Assembly: GCF_002368335.1 (NCBI RefSeq)
Contig: NZ_AP018288.1
Location: forward strand, 2,986,926-3,050,925
Length of the DNA: 64,000 nucleotides
Reading direction: 5' to 3'
DNA from: Nostoc sp. NIES-4103
GTDB lineage: Bacteria; Cyanobacteriota; Cyanobacteriia; Cyanobacteriales; Nostocaceae
In this document: piece after piece, positions 26,087 through 34,652 of the stretch
Position numbering within the stretch: the stretch's first letter is position 1
Layout of the letters: the number at the start of each line of letters is the position of its first letter
Notes under the pieces: generated by a model
The model's input: the letters and a program-made list of their open reading frames with translations, nothing else
Told to the model about the DNA's origin: nothing
The model's database searches: none
Made by a program: the position numbers and the translations under genes

Positions 26087-27586
26087 TTAGGATATCCAAG
26101 CTGCTTGCAGAAAGTTAACAAACCAGTCTTTCACCTTGCGGGTGGCGTGACAGTCGTCTTCGTTGTAAATTTGGATATTTTCTAGTAAGGTGCGATCGCC
26201 TGTTACTAACCATTGGTCATACCAGTAAATACACTTAGCACCACTAGCTTCTTTGTTACGCCACTCAAACCCCAGCCAACGAGCGATCGCTTTCAGGGCA
26301 TAACTTTCTATGGGCAATGCTACACTTTGGATTAATTGTTCATATACATCGACAAACCGATTCAGTACAGGTTGCACTGAAGAGTTGGGAGTGCGGTAAA
26401 GTTTCGCCAGGCGTTTGACGGTATCAAATTCGTAGACGCAAAAATGATAAATTGGTGCTTTGGGATATTGCCAAACTAAGTTAAGAAATTGTTGCCAAAT
26501 TAATTCTTGTTCTTCTGGTCTTTCTGCCAAAAATGAATAAAATTCTTCTGTATTCGCTTCTTTATTAACAACCAAAACCCCCAAAAGATAATTTAAATCT
26601 AAGTCTGGCTGTGCTTCGATATCGAAATATAGCTCAATGGGTGCTGTAAATGTAATATTTTCTATTGGTGGCGGATTGGGTAAAATCAAAGGTCGTCCTA
26701 ACAATGCAGACTGGGCTTGTACTACCAACTTAGGTGCTACTTGATTATCGAATCCGACTAAGTTTTCTAAGGCGCTGGGATGAGTAGTGGCAAGAGATTC
26801 TAATGTGTTGATGGACAGAGTTTGCAGTTGATCGTAGCGCAGGGGTGTAACGCCTGGTAATAAGGAGAGATGTTTTTGCGATTGAGCGATCGCATAACAT
26901 TGACTATACCAATGGCAAAGACTACACTTCTGACGTGAAATAAAAACTTCTGGTGGTTCTGATGACTCCAAAACTTGAATAAACTCCTGGAGAATCTGCT
27001 GCATTTGTGGTATCCATTTAGCTAGATCCACTGGATAATCAAAGTTTTTGCTACGCAATATTAACCAAGCGGTTTCGGGTGCAACTTGCTGTACCGTTGC
27101 TAATACTTGGGCGTGAAATGCAATATTAACTTGATATTCCTGCTTGGGACGCTTACCCATTTCCATATTCGCAGGAATATACATCCAATCGCCAAAGCGA
27201 GATTTTCCCGGCTGTTTTACCAGTAAATCTGGACGACTGAGGAGAGTATATCCTTCATAGTGAGGCGATAAAAGAATATTCTCGCTTGCTGGTTCTGGTA
27301 ATTCGTTGTGGTTGACTAATAGTACTCCTTGATGGATGTACTCAACTCCACGCTGCATCAATTCTAAAGTCGCTGCATAGGCCTTTTCCCAGTTGCCATG
27401 TGGGTAATCTGGCTTGTGATAGGTAAAATGCGCCAAAATACCGCGTCGATAAGCGCTTTTGTCTTGTTGCAATTTGAGTAATAATTCATTGGGCACATCT
27501 CGCTGACTGTAGTCACCGTGAATATCTAAAAAAGGTCGGCGCTTACAGCGTTGGTATTGCAGTAGGAGTTCAGCATTAATTAACAT
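26087..27586 (-). CDS. TM0106-family RecB-like nuclease
   Basis: A 499-residue protein. The N-terminal half has a RecB/Cas4-like nuclease region with LSRPDLLVKQ (acidic metal ligand) and C-terminal cysteines in RQKCSLCHWYSQCY, the kind that bind an iron-sulfur cluster. The C-terminal half is an RNase-H-like exonuclease domain: ELYFDIEAQPD gives the first acidic pair and YNEDDCHATRKV the last one. This is the domain order of the TM0106 family of predicted nucleases, thought to take part in DNA repair or recombination. No partner gene is adjacent. Confidence 0.8.
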   Translation of the reverse strand: MLINAELLLQYQRCKRRPFLDIHGDYSQRDVPNELLLKLQQDKSAYRRGILAHFTYHKPDYPHGNWEKAYAATLELMQRGVEYIHQGVLLVNHNELPEPASENILLSPHYEGYTLLSRPDLLVKQPGKSRFGDWMYIPANMEMGKRPKQEYQVNIAFHAQVLATVQQVAPETAWLILRSKNFDYPVDLAKWIPQMQQILQEFIQVLESSEPPEVFISRQKCSLCHWYSQCYAIAQSQKHLSLLPGVTPLRYDQLQTLSINTLESLATTHPSALENLVGFDNQVAPKLVVQAQSALLGRPLILPNPPPIENITFTAPIELYFDIEAQPDLDLNYLLGVLVVNKEANTEEFYSFLAERPEEQELIWQQFLNLVWQYPKAPIYHFCVYEFDTVKRLAKLYRTPNSSVQPVLNRFVDVYEQLIQSVALPIESYALKAIARWLGFEWRNKEASGAKCIYWYDQWLVTGDRTLLENIQIYNEDDCHATRKVKDWFVNFLQAAWIS

Positions 27587-27639
27587 TCCTTTAAGCTAAC
27601 AAGAATTAGCGTTTTCTGGGAATAATCCGGATAAATAAA

Positions 27640-27772
27640 GATGGGGGGATGAGGGGGATGAGGGGGATGAGGGGGATGAGGGGGATGAGGGGGATGAGGG
27701 GGATAGGGACAACTGACAACTGACAACTGACAAATGACCACTGACAACTGACAACTGACAACTGACCACTAA
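27640..27772. repeat. Two adjoining tandem repeat arrays (GGGGGATGA and CAACTGA)
   Basis: First come about seven copies of a 9-base unit GGGGGATGA, then about nine copies of a 7-base unit of the type CAACTGA with a few variants (CAAATGA, CCACTGA). The second is a short tandemly repeated repetitive (STRR) sequence as known from heterocystous cyanobacteria. There are no spacers, so this is not a CRISPR array. It ends three bases before the next start codon. Confidence 0.85.
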
Positions 27773-27774
27773 CT

Positions 27775-28956
27775 ATGACTTTACAAACCAGGTTGCATCA
27801 CCATCGAGAGCAATTTCCAGCTTTAGCAAATAAGTTTTATTTTAACTATGGGGGGCAAGGGCCGATGCCTCAAAGGGCAATGGATGCCATTAGCCAAGGT
27901 CAAGCACATGTGCAGCACATCGGCCCTTTTGGCTATGAAGCATATGCTTGGCTGACTCAGGAAAAGCAAGCTGTCAGAGAAGCGATCGCTTGTGAGTTGC
28001 ACGCACCACCGGAAAGTATTACTCTAACTGAAAATGTCACTGTTGGCTGCAATATCGCTATGTGGGGTATTGAATGGCGTCCCGGTGACCATATGCTACT
28101 CTCGGATTGCGAACACCCTGGCGTGATTGCTACAGCACAGGAAATCGCACGTAGATTCGCTGTGGAAGTGACCACTTGTCCCTTGATGGCGACTTTAAAT
28201 GAGGGCGACCCTGTTACAGTTATTGCCCAACACTTGCGTCCTCATACCCGCTTGGTTGTTGTCAGTCATGTCTTTTGGAACACGGGTCAAGTTTTACCTC
28301 TTGACAAAATTGTGGAAGTATGCAGAAGTAATAATTCTTTTGTTTTGGTAGACGCTGCCCAGTCTGCTGGGTTATTACCTTTAAACTTAAGTGAATTGGG
28401 GGCAGATTTTTATGCTTTCACAGGACATAAGTGGTTATGTGGCCCGGCGGGTGGGGGTGGTTTGTATGTCCGTCCCGAAGTAAGAGAAAGCTTGCATCCG
28501 ACATTTATTGGTTTGCGTGGCGTTGTTGTAGATAGTCAAGGTCAACCAGCGGCTTGGCTTGCGGATGGACGCAGGTACGAGGTATCGACATCAGTTTATC
28601 CATTGTATGTTGGGTTAAAGGAAGCGATCGCTATTCATCAGCAATGGGGTACATCAGAGGAACGTTATCAACAAATTTGCCATAACAGTGAATACCTCTG
28701 GCGAAAATTGGTGGCGCTACCAGATGTAAAATGTCTACGGACTGCACCACCAAAAAGTGGTATAGTCTCGTTTCAACTTACCCAACAACAACCCCAAGCT
28801 AGTCTCAAGTTAGTAAAATTCTTAGAGTCACAAAAAATATTTACCCGAACAATAGCTGATCCTAACTGTATTCGTGCTACTGTTCATTACTTGACTTTAG
28901 AATCTGAAATTGATTCCCTAGTTGAGGAAGTACAAAAATTTTGTCAATTAAATTGA
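27775..28956 (+). CDS. Class V aminotransferase-fold PLP enzyme
   Basis: A 393-residue PLP-dependent enzyme of the class V aminotransferase/cysteine desulfurase/isopenicillin-N-epimerase group. LTENVTVGCNIAMWGI binds the cofactor phosphate, FVLVDAAQSAGLLPL holds the aspartate that pairs with the PLP ring, and FTGHKWLCGPAGGGG has the Schiff-base lysine. A cysteine desulfurase-type active-site cysteine loop is not obvious, so an epimerase- or lyase-like role is more likely. The ribosome site is replaced by the CAACTGA repeat array running up to the ATG, which is unusual. Confidence 0.85.
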   Translation: MTLQTRLHHHREQFPALANKFYFNYGGQGPMPQRAMDAISQGQAHVQHIGPFGYEAYAWLTQEKQAVREAIACELHAPPESITLTENVTVGCNIAMWGIEWRPGDHMLLSDCEHPGVIATAQEIARRFAVEVTTCPLMATLNEGDPVTVIAQHLRPHTRLVVVSHVFWNTGQVLPLDKIVEVCRSNNSFVLVDAAQSAGLLPLNLSELGADFYAFTGHKWLCGPAGGGGLYVRPEVRESLHPTFIGLRGVVVDSQGQPAAWLADGRRYEVSTSVYPLYVGLKEAIAIHQQWGTSEERYQQICHNSEYLWRKLVALPDVKCLRTAPPKSGIVSFQLTQQQPQASLKLVKFLESQKIFTRTIADPNCIRATVHYLTLESEIDSLVEEVQKFCQLN

Positions 28957-28984
28957 AGTAATTAGGGATAAGGTATAACTCTTT

Positions 28985-29050
28985 CCCAATTCCCAATTAC
29001 CCATTACCCATTACCAATTCCCAATTCTCAATTCCCAATTCCCAATTCCC
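28985..29050. repeat. CCCAATT-type heptamer repeat array
   Basis: About nine variants of the 7-base unit CCCAATT (with CCCATTA and TCAATTC types) fill the gap between the class V enzyme and the glycosyltransferase gene. It is another STRR array and again runs almost to a start codon. Confidence 0.8.
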
Positions 29051-29052
29051 AA

Positions 29053-30135
29053 ATGGAACGCCCAATTTTATACGTTGCTATTACTAATCATGGCTTTGGT
29101 CATGCCACCCGCACCGCATCTGTTGCAGCCACAATACAAAATTTGTGCCCAGAAATTTTACTGATTATGGTGACAGCTGCCCCAAGATGGTTGCTAGAGT
29201 CTTACATTGAAGGCGATTTTATTCATCGTCCGCGTGCATTTGATTTGGGTGTGATCCAAGCAGATAGTTTGACAATGGATAAGGAAGCGACTTTAACAAA
29301 GTTGCTGGAGATTAAAAAGCAGCAAAATTCTTTGATTGCTTCGGAAGTCAATTTTATCCGCCAAAATCGTGTCAATTTGATATTGGCAGATATTCCTTTT
29401 TTAACTCCTTTGTTTGCCAAAGCGGCAAATATACCTTGCTGGATGATGAGTAACTTTGGCTGGGATTTGATCTACCGCGATTGGGGGGGGGAATTTATCG
29501 CGATCGCTGATTGGATTAGTGATTGTTATTCTCAGTGCGATCGCTTGTTTCGTCTTCCCTTTCACGAAAGTATGGAAGCATTCAAGAATATCACGGATGT
29601 GGGACTAACTGGTGGTTCACCTCGTTATTCTGTTGATGATTTACGCTCGATTTGGGGTATAACTGCACCCAGAGAAAAAACTATTTTGCTAACTTTTGGC
29701 GGTTTGGGTTTACAACAAATTCCCTATGAGAATTTGGCACATTTTCCAGATTGGCAATTCATTACTTTTGATAAATCTGCCCCTGATTTACCTAATTTAG
29801 TAAAAATTAATCACCAGAAATACCGCCCTGTGGATTTTATGCCTGTGTGTGGGCGTATTGTTTCTAAACCTGGTTATGGTACTTTTTCGGAAGCTACACG
29901 CCTGGAAGTACCTATCGTGACAATTCCCCGCGATGACTTTGCAGAAGCAGCTTTTCTTTTAGAGGGTATTGTAAATTACAATTCGCATCAAATTGTTACA
30001 CCAACAGAGTTTTTTGATGGTACTTGGGATTTTCTCCATCAACCACCCCAAGAACCAAAACAATCTCAACCAATTGCTAAGGATGGAAATCAGGCGATCG
30101 CTCACGCTGTTATAAAATATTTCCAGCCCGATTAA
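29053..30135 (+). CDS. Glycosyltransferase-like protein (GT28/UDP-glycosyltransferase fold)
   Basis: A 360-residue protein with GFGHATRTASVAATIQ near the N-terminus, the glycine/histidine turn typical of GT-B fold enzymes that begin with GxGHxxR, and near the C-terminus RPVDFMPVCGRIVSKPGYGT, then SEATRLEVPIVTIPRDDFAE, which resembles the nucleotide-sugar binding segment of GT28/GT1 members. It would move a sugar from a nucleotide donor to an unknown acceptor. The same fold forms the N-terminal part of arabinokinase-type proteins. Start follows directly after a heptamer-repeat array. Confidence 0.75.
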   Translation: MERPILYVAITNHGFGHATRTASVAATIQNLCPEILLIMVTAAPRWLLESYIEGDFIHRPRAFDLGVIQADSLTMDKEATLTKLLEIKKQQNSLIASEVNFIRQNRVNLILADIPFLTPLFAKAANIPCWMMSNFGWDLIYRDWGGEFIAIADWISDCYSQCDRLFRLPFHESMEAFKNITDVGLTGGSPRYSVDDLRSIWGITAPREKTILLTFGGLGLQQIPYENLAHFPDWQFITFDKSAPDLPNLVKINHQKYRPVDFMPVCGRIVSKPGYGTFSEATRLEVPIVTIPRDDFAEAAFLLEGIVNYNSHQIVTPTEFFDGTWDFLHQPPQEPKQSQPIAKDGNQAIAHAVIKYFQPD

Positions 30136-30161
30136 ATCCTTGAAAACAAGATAAATTAGTA

Positions 30162-30662
30162 GTGGAATCTCCAACACCAGAAAATCCAGTTTTAGAATTA
30201 GCTGCCGAAGATGTACGTCGAGTTCTGGAAAGACAAAAAGAAGAACGGCAAATTTTAATTACCCAGATGAACATTTTATTTGTTACGAATACTGCTTTGT
30301 TAAGCTTTTTGACAATATCTAAACTCCTTACCTTCTTCAGTCTCTTCAGTGTGACAGAAATAGCGTTATTTTTCTTAAATTTTATCCTACTAATTAGGGC
30401 TTTATTACCACGTCAATTTGTTATCAGTCCCAATCTCCAAAATGTCAATAATTTTCAAAAAAATTATTTGTCGCTTTCAAGCCAAGATTACCAGTTGAAA
30501 ATGTTAGCTAACTTAATAGAAACTTATAATATCAACCAAAAACGAATAGAAGATATTGCCCAGTCTCTGACATTTGCTACTTTTGTTACTTCTGGAATTG
30601 CCTTAGTTGCCTTGTTACATCAATTAACGGTTTATTTCATCCCTGAACTGCAAAAATTATGA
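30162..30662 (+). CDS. Membrane protein, two plus one transmembrane helices
   Basis: A 166-residue protein started by GTG and not recognised. A charged N-terminal helix (residues 12-33, with VRRVLERQKEERQ) leads into two adjoining hydrophobic helices (about 36-57 and 58-80), a cytosolic or lumenal central part of 55 residues, and a third hydrophobic helix (136-160). Its stop overlaps the start of the next gene (ATGA), so both are translated together. The N-terminal helix plus a paired membrane segment recalls some membrane effectors, but no family can be assigned. Confidence 0.6.
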   Translation: MESPTPENPVLELAAEDVRRVLERQKEERQILITQMNILFVTNTALLSFLTISKLLTFFSLFSVTEIALFFLNFILLIRALLPRQFVISPNLQNVNNFQKNYLSLSSQDYQLKMLANLIETYNINQKRIEDIAQSLTFATFVTSGIALVALLHQLTVYFIPELQKL

Positions 30663-31000
30663 ATAGTAACCAAGAAAATACAACATCCTCTACAGGCAGC
30701 TTGCGTTTACCACAGCCAGATCCAGATAATATTACAGTTTTGGCTCATAATCTTCCTAGCAAGCCCATCCTACCGTGGAATTGCTTTGACTATTCTAGTG
30801 TAAATAAGGAATCAAATCAACTAGAGCAAACGTCACATCAGAAATTATCAAGAACTGATAATATGCGGAATCTTAGGAGACAATTTGCAGCGTATGCGTT
30901 AATTTCTAGTTCGATGATGATAACAGTTATACTACTACTATTGAAGATGAATAGGAACACTCCAATTGATGAAAAACAGGAAAATCAAGAAACAACATAA
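30659..31000 (+). CDS. Small tail-anchored-like membrane protein
   Basis: A 113-residue protein overlapping the previous stop by four bases. The first 65 residues are polar and likely disordered. LRRQFAAYALISSSMMITVI then LLLLKMNR (about 74-101) is a single membrane helix near the C-terminus preceded by arginines, so the bulk should face the cytoplasm. It probably forms a unit with the preceding membrane protein. No homologue is known to me. Confidence 0.55.
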   Translation: MNSNQENTTSSTGSLRLPQPDPDNITVLAHNLPSKPILPWNCFDYSSVNKESNQLEQTSHQKLSRTDNMRNLRRQFAAYALISSSMMITVILLLLKMNRNTPIDEKQENQETT

Positions 31001-31045
31001 AACCAACCAACACAAACAGCTAATTAGTTTTTACCAACATTACAG

Positions 31046-31459
31046 ATGACTCATTACCAAAAACTACTCAGAATTTCTACTACTGGCAAATTTTTTCACA
31101 ACATCACTGCAAAAGTTGAAGCCATAGTTGCAGAATCAGGTGTGGAAACTGGCCTTTGTACTCTATTTTTGCGTCACACTTCAGCTAGTTTAGTTATCCA
31201 AGAAAATGCTGACCCTGATGTACTTGTGGATTTAGCTAATTTTATGACTAAACTTGTGCCAGAATCAGGTAAATACATTCATGATGCTGAAGGCCCAGAT
31301 GATATGCCGGCACACATCCGCACAGCCCTCACCCATACTTCTGAACATATACCTATTAATCGCGGTTATCTTGTGTTAGGAACTTGGCAAGGAATCTATG
31401 TTTGGGAACATCGTCAACGCAGTCATGTCAGAGAGTTGGTTGTTCACATTTCTGGTTAA
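31046..31459 (+). CDS. YjbQ/UPF0047 family protein
   Basis: A 137-residue protein that fits the YjbQ family: CTLFLRHTSASLVIQENADP, then HDAEGPDDMPAHIRTALTHT, and LVLGTWQGIYVWEHR. The conserved His/Asp/Glu residues form a metal-type site. Some members have weak thiamine-phosphate synthase activity, hence the common name; the physiological role is unsettled. Length is normal. It follows the membrane pair by 45 bases in the same direction. Confidence 0.92.
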   Translation: MTHYQKLLRISTTGKFFHNITAKVEAIVAESGVETGLCTLFLRHTSASLVIQENADPDVLVDLANFMTKLVPESGKYIHDAEGPDDMPAHIRTALTHTSEHIPINRGYLVLGTWQGIYVWEHRQRSHVRELVVHISG

Positions 31460-31617
31460 CAAGAAGAAAGCGTGAAATTCAACTTAAACAACCTCTTAAG
31501 TATTGCTGTGAATACGCAAAGAGATATCGTCCATTTTTAGCATGATTGAGACTTGTCGTTTGTACGAAGAAATGGACTGATAAATAAAAAAATATCTCAT
31601 TATAATTGTTCCTCGCT

Positions 31618-31638
31618 GACTGTTCACTGTGAACAGTC
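31618..31638. promoter_or_regulatory. Perfect palindrome, possible operator
   Basis: GACTGTTCAC, one T, then GTGAACAGTC: a perfect 10-base inverted repeat with a one-base centre, about 93 bases upstream of the gene at 31731. The centre is too tight for a hairpin loop, so a dimeric regulator site or a chance pair of GTTCACT-type heptamers is more likely. No regulator can be named. Confidence 0.35.
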
Positions 31639-31730
31639 AACGTTAATTTTATTGATATAAATCAATATTTATATATTCTTCGATCTAAACTTATGTTTAT
31701 TTGAAGTCATTTGTAATATTTCAATTAATT

Positions 31731-32495
31731 ATGAAGCAAGACCTGTCATCAACTCATGCTTTCCAAATTCTAGATGAAATCCTTGCCCAGCAGTCTGTTA
31801 AACTGTTATCACTCAATCCTCAGAAGACTTTAATTACCAGCTTCACAGAATTGGGAAACTTGATTGCAGAACAAACCACAGATATGCAATTGATAGTAAC
31901 TTTGCGGGATACCTTGGAACGCATACTTTATGCACAGTTGCAAAACTTTCCGCAAAACATCTTTTGGGATTTTGATTTTATGGTCAGCAGTATGTTGAGG
32001 CAAGCTTTAATAGCAAGCGATCGCGCTATAGATTTTTTAGAATCCTTTGGTAACAAGATGGTGTCGCTGTCAGAGTTATTCGGAATTCAAATGGAAATTC
32101 GTTTCCGCTATGTCCACGATTTTATGTATGGGTTTGAATGGGCAAGATGGGTACAAAAAGAACCAGGCACTCGCGCACAATTTGAACCTTTTAGTTTGGT
32201 TTTTTTAGATTATTTACTCGTGAAAGGTAAGGAACTTTTACAACGTATTAGTCACGGTCAAATTACGTCTTATAAACTTTGTGATACAGGTTTCCGTAAT
32301 CCCTTTTCTTTCTCCCGCGAACCGGAAGATGAACAACGTCTGTTCACTTATCTTGCTAAAGAACAACTTATACCAGTGGCAACCTGGAATTGGAATGCAC
32401 ATCCTGTATGGAACATACCTTATCAGGATATGCGATCGCAGGTAGCATTAAAGTTGAATATTAAACCACAGACTAGAAATTTAAATAATTCGTAA
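31731..32495 (+). CDS. Conserved hypothetical protein
   Basis: A 254-residue protein started at ATG 31731; the frame extends to a TTG at 31701. I do not recognise it. It looks soluble and mostly helical, with aromatic-rich segments such as RFRYVHDFMYGFEWARWVQK and NWNAHPVWNIPYQD. No catalytic motif, signal peptide or membrane helix is evident. It is flanked by non-coding repeats on both sides and appears to be transcribed alone, possibly under the palindrome upstream. Confidence 0.55.
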   Translation: MKQDLSSTHAFQILDEILAQQSVKLLSLNPQKTLITSFTELGNLIAEQTTDMQLIVTLRDTLERILYAQLQNFPQNIFWDFDFMVSSMLRQALIASDRAIDFLESFGNKMVSLSELFGIQMEIRFRYVHDFMYGFEWARWVQKEPGTRAQFEPFSLVFLDYLLVKGKELLQRISHGQITSYKLCDTGFRNPFSFSREPEDEQRLFTYLAKEQLIPVATWNWNAHPVWNIPYQDMRSQVALKLNIKPQTRNLNNS

Positions 32496-32606
32496 TTCGT
32501 GAGGCAGTACGGTCTTGGGGTTTCCCCAAGTGGAGTAACTGCCGTTAGCAAGAGCGTTAGCGAGCCTGCGAGCGTCACCCGTAAGGGTAATTCGTAATTC
32601 GTAATT
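32488..32606. repeat. Dispersed repeat with AATTCGT ends, copy 1
   Basis: Repeated AATTCGT units enclose GAGGCAGTACGGTCTTGGGG, which forms a small hairpin (CTTGGGGTTTCCCCAAG). The same core is at 35948-36046. This copy has about 32 extra bases (TTAGCAAGAGCGTTAGCGAG and on) before the shared ACCCGTAAGGG end. Confidence 0.75.
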
Positions 32607-32698
32607 AAGTTTTGCAAAGGGAATTTAGACCCTGCTACAAAACTTACCAATGACGAAGCAGAGAACTTAAACCTCCAGAATTTGTTAAAAATTAAAAA

Positions 32699-33487
32699 AT
32701 GAAAATTGCTGATTTGATTACTTGGTTTGAAGAATGGGCAAATCCCGCTTGGTGCGAAAGCTGGGATAATTGTGGCTGGCAAATTGAACCAGGAGTATTA
32801 CAGGAAAGGGCAAGGGTTTTGGTGTGTTTGACACCAACTTTGGCGGTAATGGAGGAAGCGATCGCCCTCAAGGCTAACTTAATTTTTGCCCATCATCCGT
32901 TGATTTTCAATCCTCTCAAGTCGCTATGTACTGGCGAAGCGATCGCGGAAATGGTACGGTTAGCCTTTACCCACAAAATCGGTGTCTACAGCGCCCACAC
33001 CAATTTTGACCAAGTACAAGATGGTACTGCCGACGTTTTAGCCCAGATTTTAGAACTCCAAGAAGCCACCCCCATAGTACCAACTTTGCCAGGATTGGGA
33101 TACGGGCGTGTCGGGCTGTTAAAACCAGCTTTGAAATTACAGGAATTACTCACCGCGATTCAAACCCGACTCGCCCCACCTCATCTAATTTTTTCGCCCA
33201 GTGCTGATTTACAGCAGACGATTTCACGAGTCGCAGTGTTAGGCGGTTCCGGGGCTAGTTATATTTCGACAGTAGTCAAAACTGATGCTGAAGTTTATTT
33301 AACTTCTGATTGTAAGTTCCATCAGTTTCAAGAAAGCCGCGATCGCGGTTTAATTTTAATTGATGCTGGACATTATGCCACTGAACGTCCTGCTTGCGAT
33401 CGCTTGGTGCAAAAATTTGAGTCTTTGAACCTGGACTGGGTGCAATTAAGTCACAAAGATGAAGATTTTCGCCAGTTTTTCCCTTGA
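32699..33487 (+). CDS. Nif3-like dinuclear metal-centre protein
   Basis: A 262-residue member of the Nif3/YbgI/GTP-cyclohydrolase-like family. WDNCGWQIEPG near the N-terminus, IFAHHPLIF and IGVYSAHTNFD in the first half, and ILIDAGHYATERPACD near the C-terminus carry the histidines, aspartate and glutamate that bind two metal ions. These proteins form hexameric toroids; the cellular role is uncertain. It starts at ATG in an A-rich leader without a clear ribosome site. Length is normal. Confidence 0.92.
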   Translation: MKIADLITWFEEWANPAWCESWDNCGWQIEPGVLQERARVLVCLTPTLAVMEEAIALKANLIFAHHPLIFNPLKSLCTGEAIAEMVRLAFTHKIGVYSAHTNFDQVQDGTADVLAQILELQEATPIVPTLPGLGYGRVGLLKPALKLQELLTAIQTRLAPPHLIFSPSADLQQTISRVAVLGGSGASYISTVVKTDAEVYLTSDCKFHQFQESRDRGLILIDAGHYATERPACDRLVQKFESLNLDWVQLSHKDEDFRQFFP

Positions 33488-33494
33488 TTACACC

Positions 33495-33617
33495 TACAGC
33501 AGTTTTCGTTGGTATGAAGTACAAAAGTTACGGGTTTGGAGGCAGCAGTTAGAAACTTTTCATATCTAATGCATGAGTTCTGCGTTTTGTACCTCATTTA
33601 AAAGCAAACTGCTGTAT
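33495..33617. mobile_element. MITE with CAGCAGTTT terminal repeats, copy 2 (inverted)
   Basis: This 123-base element begins TACAGCAGTTTTCGTTGGTA and ends AAAGCAAACTGCTGTA. In reverse orientation it aligns along its whole length with the element at 7753-7873, including the internal CATATCTAAT segment. Both are bounded by TA. It lies eight bases behind the Nif3 stop codon and may supply a hairpin at the transcript end. Confidence 0.75.
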
Positions 33618-33748
33618 CTTAAATATTTATTGATAATATCAAAATTTGTGTAAATTCATGCATGAATTAATCAAAAAATATTTTGTATTTTTTGTATTTA
33701 CCTATATAAGTATGTTAGCGCTTAAATATTGACATTACGTTATGTAAC

Positions 33749-33764
33749 TGTGATGTTGATCACA
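33749..33764. promoter_or_regulatory. CRP-type binding site overlapping a promoter
   Basis: TGTGATGTTGATCACA is a perfect match to the palindromic TGTGA-N6-TCACA consensus recognised by cyanobacterial cAMP receptor proteins. A good -10 box TATAAT lies at 33777-33782, so the site covers the -35 region of a promoter that would drive the gene at 33875. That placement would suit activation without a -35 box, or repression. The assignment is by consensus only. Confidence 0.6.
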
Positions 33765-33874
33765 AAAAAATGTAACTATAATCACTAATTATTGCTGTTT
33801 CATATCAATCAATATAGGAAAAATATGTTTCACACTAAAGGTGGTAATAAATTGCACTCTACACCCTAATCAAC

Positions 33875-34090
33875 ATGATTCGCTCACTCGTTGAATCTGC
33901 TTTCCAAACTGGGTATCTTAGTGTTGAATCTGAGGGTCTCCTCCATCAAGTGCTGGCAACTAAGTGCTACCAGTCAGAGGATTTAGCAGAGCTTGCAGCT
34001 TTATACGATGCAGTTCGTGCAGGTAAAATTAAACGAGAAGCCTCTTCGCAGCTGCCAATGGAATTTCTTGCACGGTACAAATCTTGCTGA
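33875..34090 (+). CDS. Small conserved cyanobacterial protein
   Basis: A 71-residue protein beginning MIRSLVESAFQTGYLSVESE, a helical, mildly acidic sequence similar to short cyanobacterial hypothetical proteins. It has no membrane segment. A CRP-type site and TATAAT box lie about 100 bases upstream, so it may be under cAMP control. Ribosome site is weak. Frames overlapping its end and continuing to 34226 on + are not convincing. Confidence 0.6.
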   Translation: MIRSLVESAFQTGYLSVESEGLLHQVLATKCYQSEDLAELAALYDAVRAGKIKREASSQLPMEFLARYKSC

Positions 34091-34652
34091 TACTGCCGTG
34101 CTGGGTGGTTTTGGCGCTGCATTGTCAAGGGTAGGCGACGCGATCGCATCTGGTAAAAACCCTAAACTCAAAACTCTTGTGGTGTTGTTGTTGAAAACCA
34201 TGAAGGTCGGCAAGAGAATGAGTTAAGATCAACTACATACGGGGTAAAAGTAAAGCCGAGTCCCCAGACTTCCCAATAATGCCAATGAATACAAGTAGGC
34301 AAATTTCACAACCGCAATCACCTCTTGTTTTGGAGTATTCCTTATTACATAATGGTAAGCAAGACTCACCAGCAAATATCAACTTGGTTAGGAGAAATCC
34401 TAATTTGTGTGACTTCTATGAAGTAGATATTCGCTATCATGACCTTTAAAGAGATTCAGTTCTGGTGTAGTCAGTACTGTTTTATGACCCAAAATTCCTT
34501 AGATCTGACAATTATAAGCAAGTCTTCGGCTGGGGTCAACAAAGGCACTGACTTTTCGCCTGTAAAACTGACCTCTAAAAGGTATTATCTAATGGGTAAA
34601 ACCCAGATTTTGACAAGTTTAACTACGTTGTTTAAAAAGGCAGAAGCAGTAC
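34091..34652. other. Intergenic stretch between two small genes
   Basis: Short frames on both strands overlap here, but none has a ribosome site or a recognisable product. One at 34439-34786 overlaps the gene at 34653 and is taken as a shadow. No repeat or RNA gene was recognised; part may be the leader of the gene at 34653. Confidence 0.4.

Noticed and set aside
27640..27772. Repeat arrays that could be mistaken for a CRISPR
   Set aside because: Units of 9 and 7 bases follow one another without spacers; this is tandem STRR-type sequence.
33993..34226. Frame overlapping and extending past the 71-residue gene
   Set aside because: No ribosome site and odd composition; the part from 34090 to 34226 may be coding debris, but I cannot support a product.
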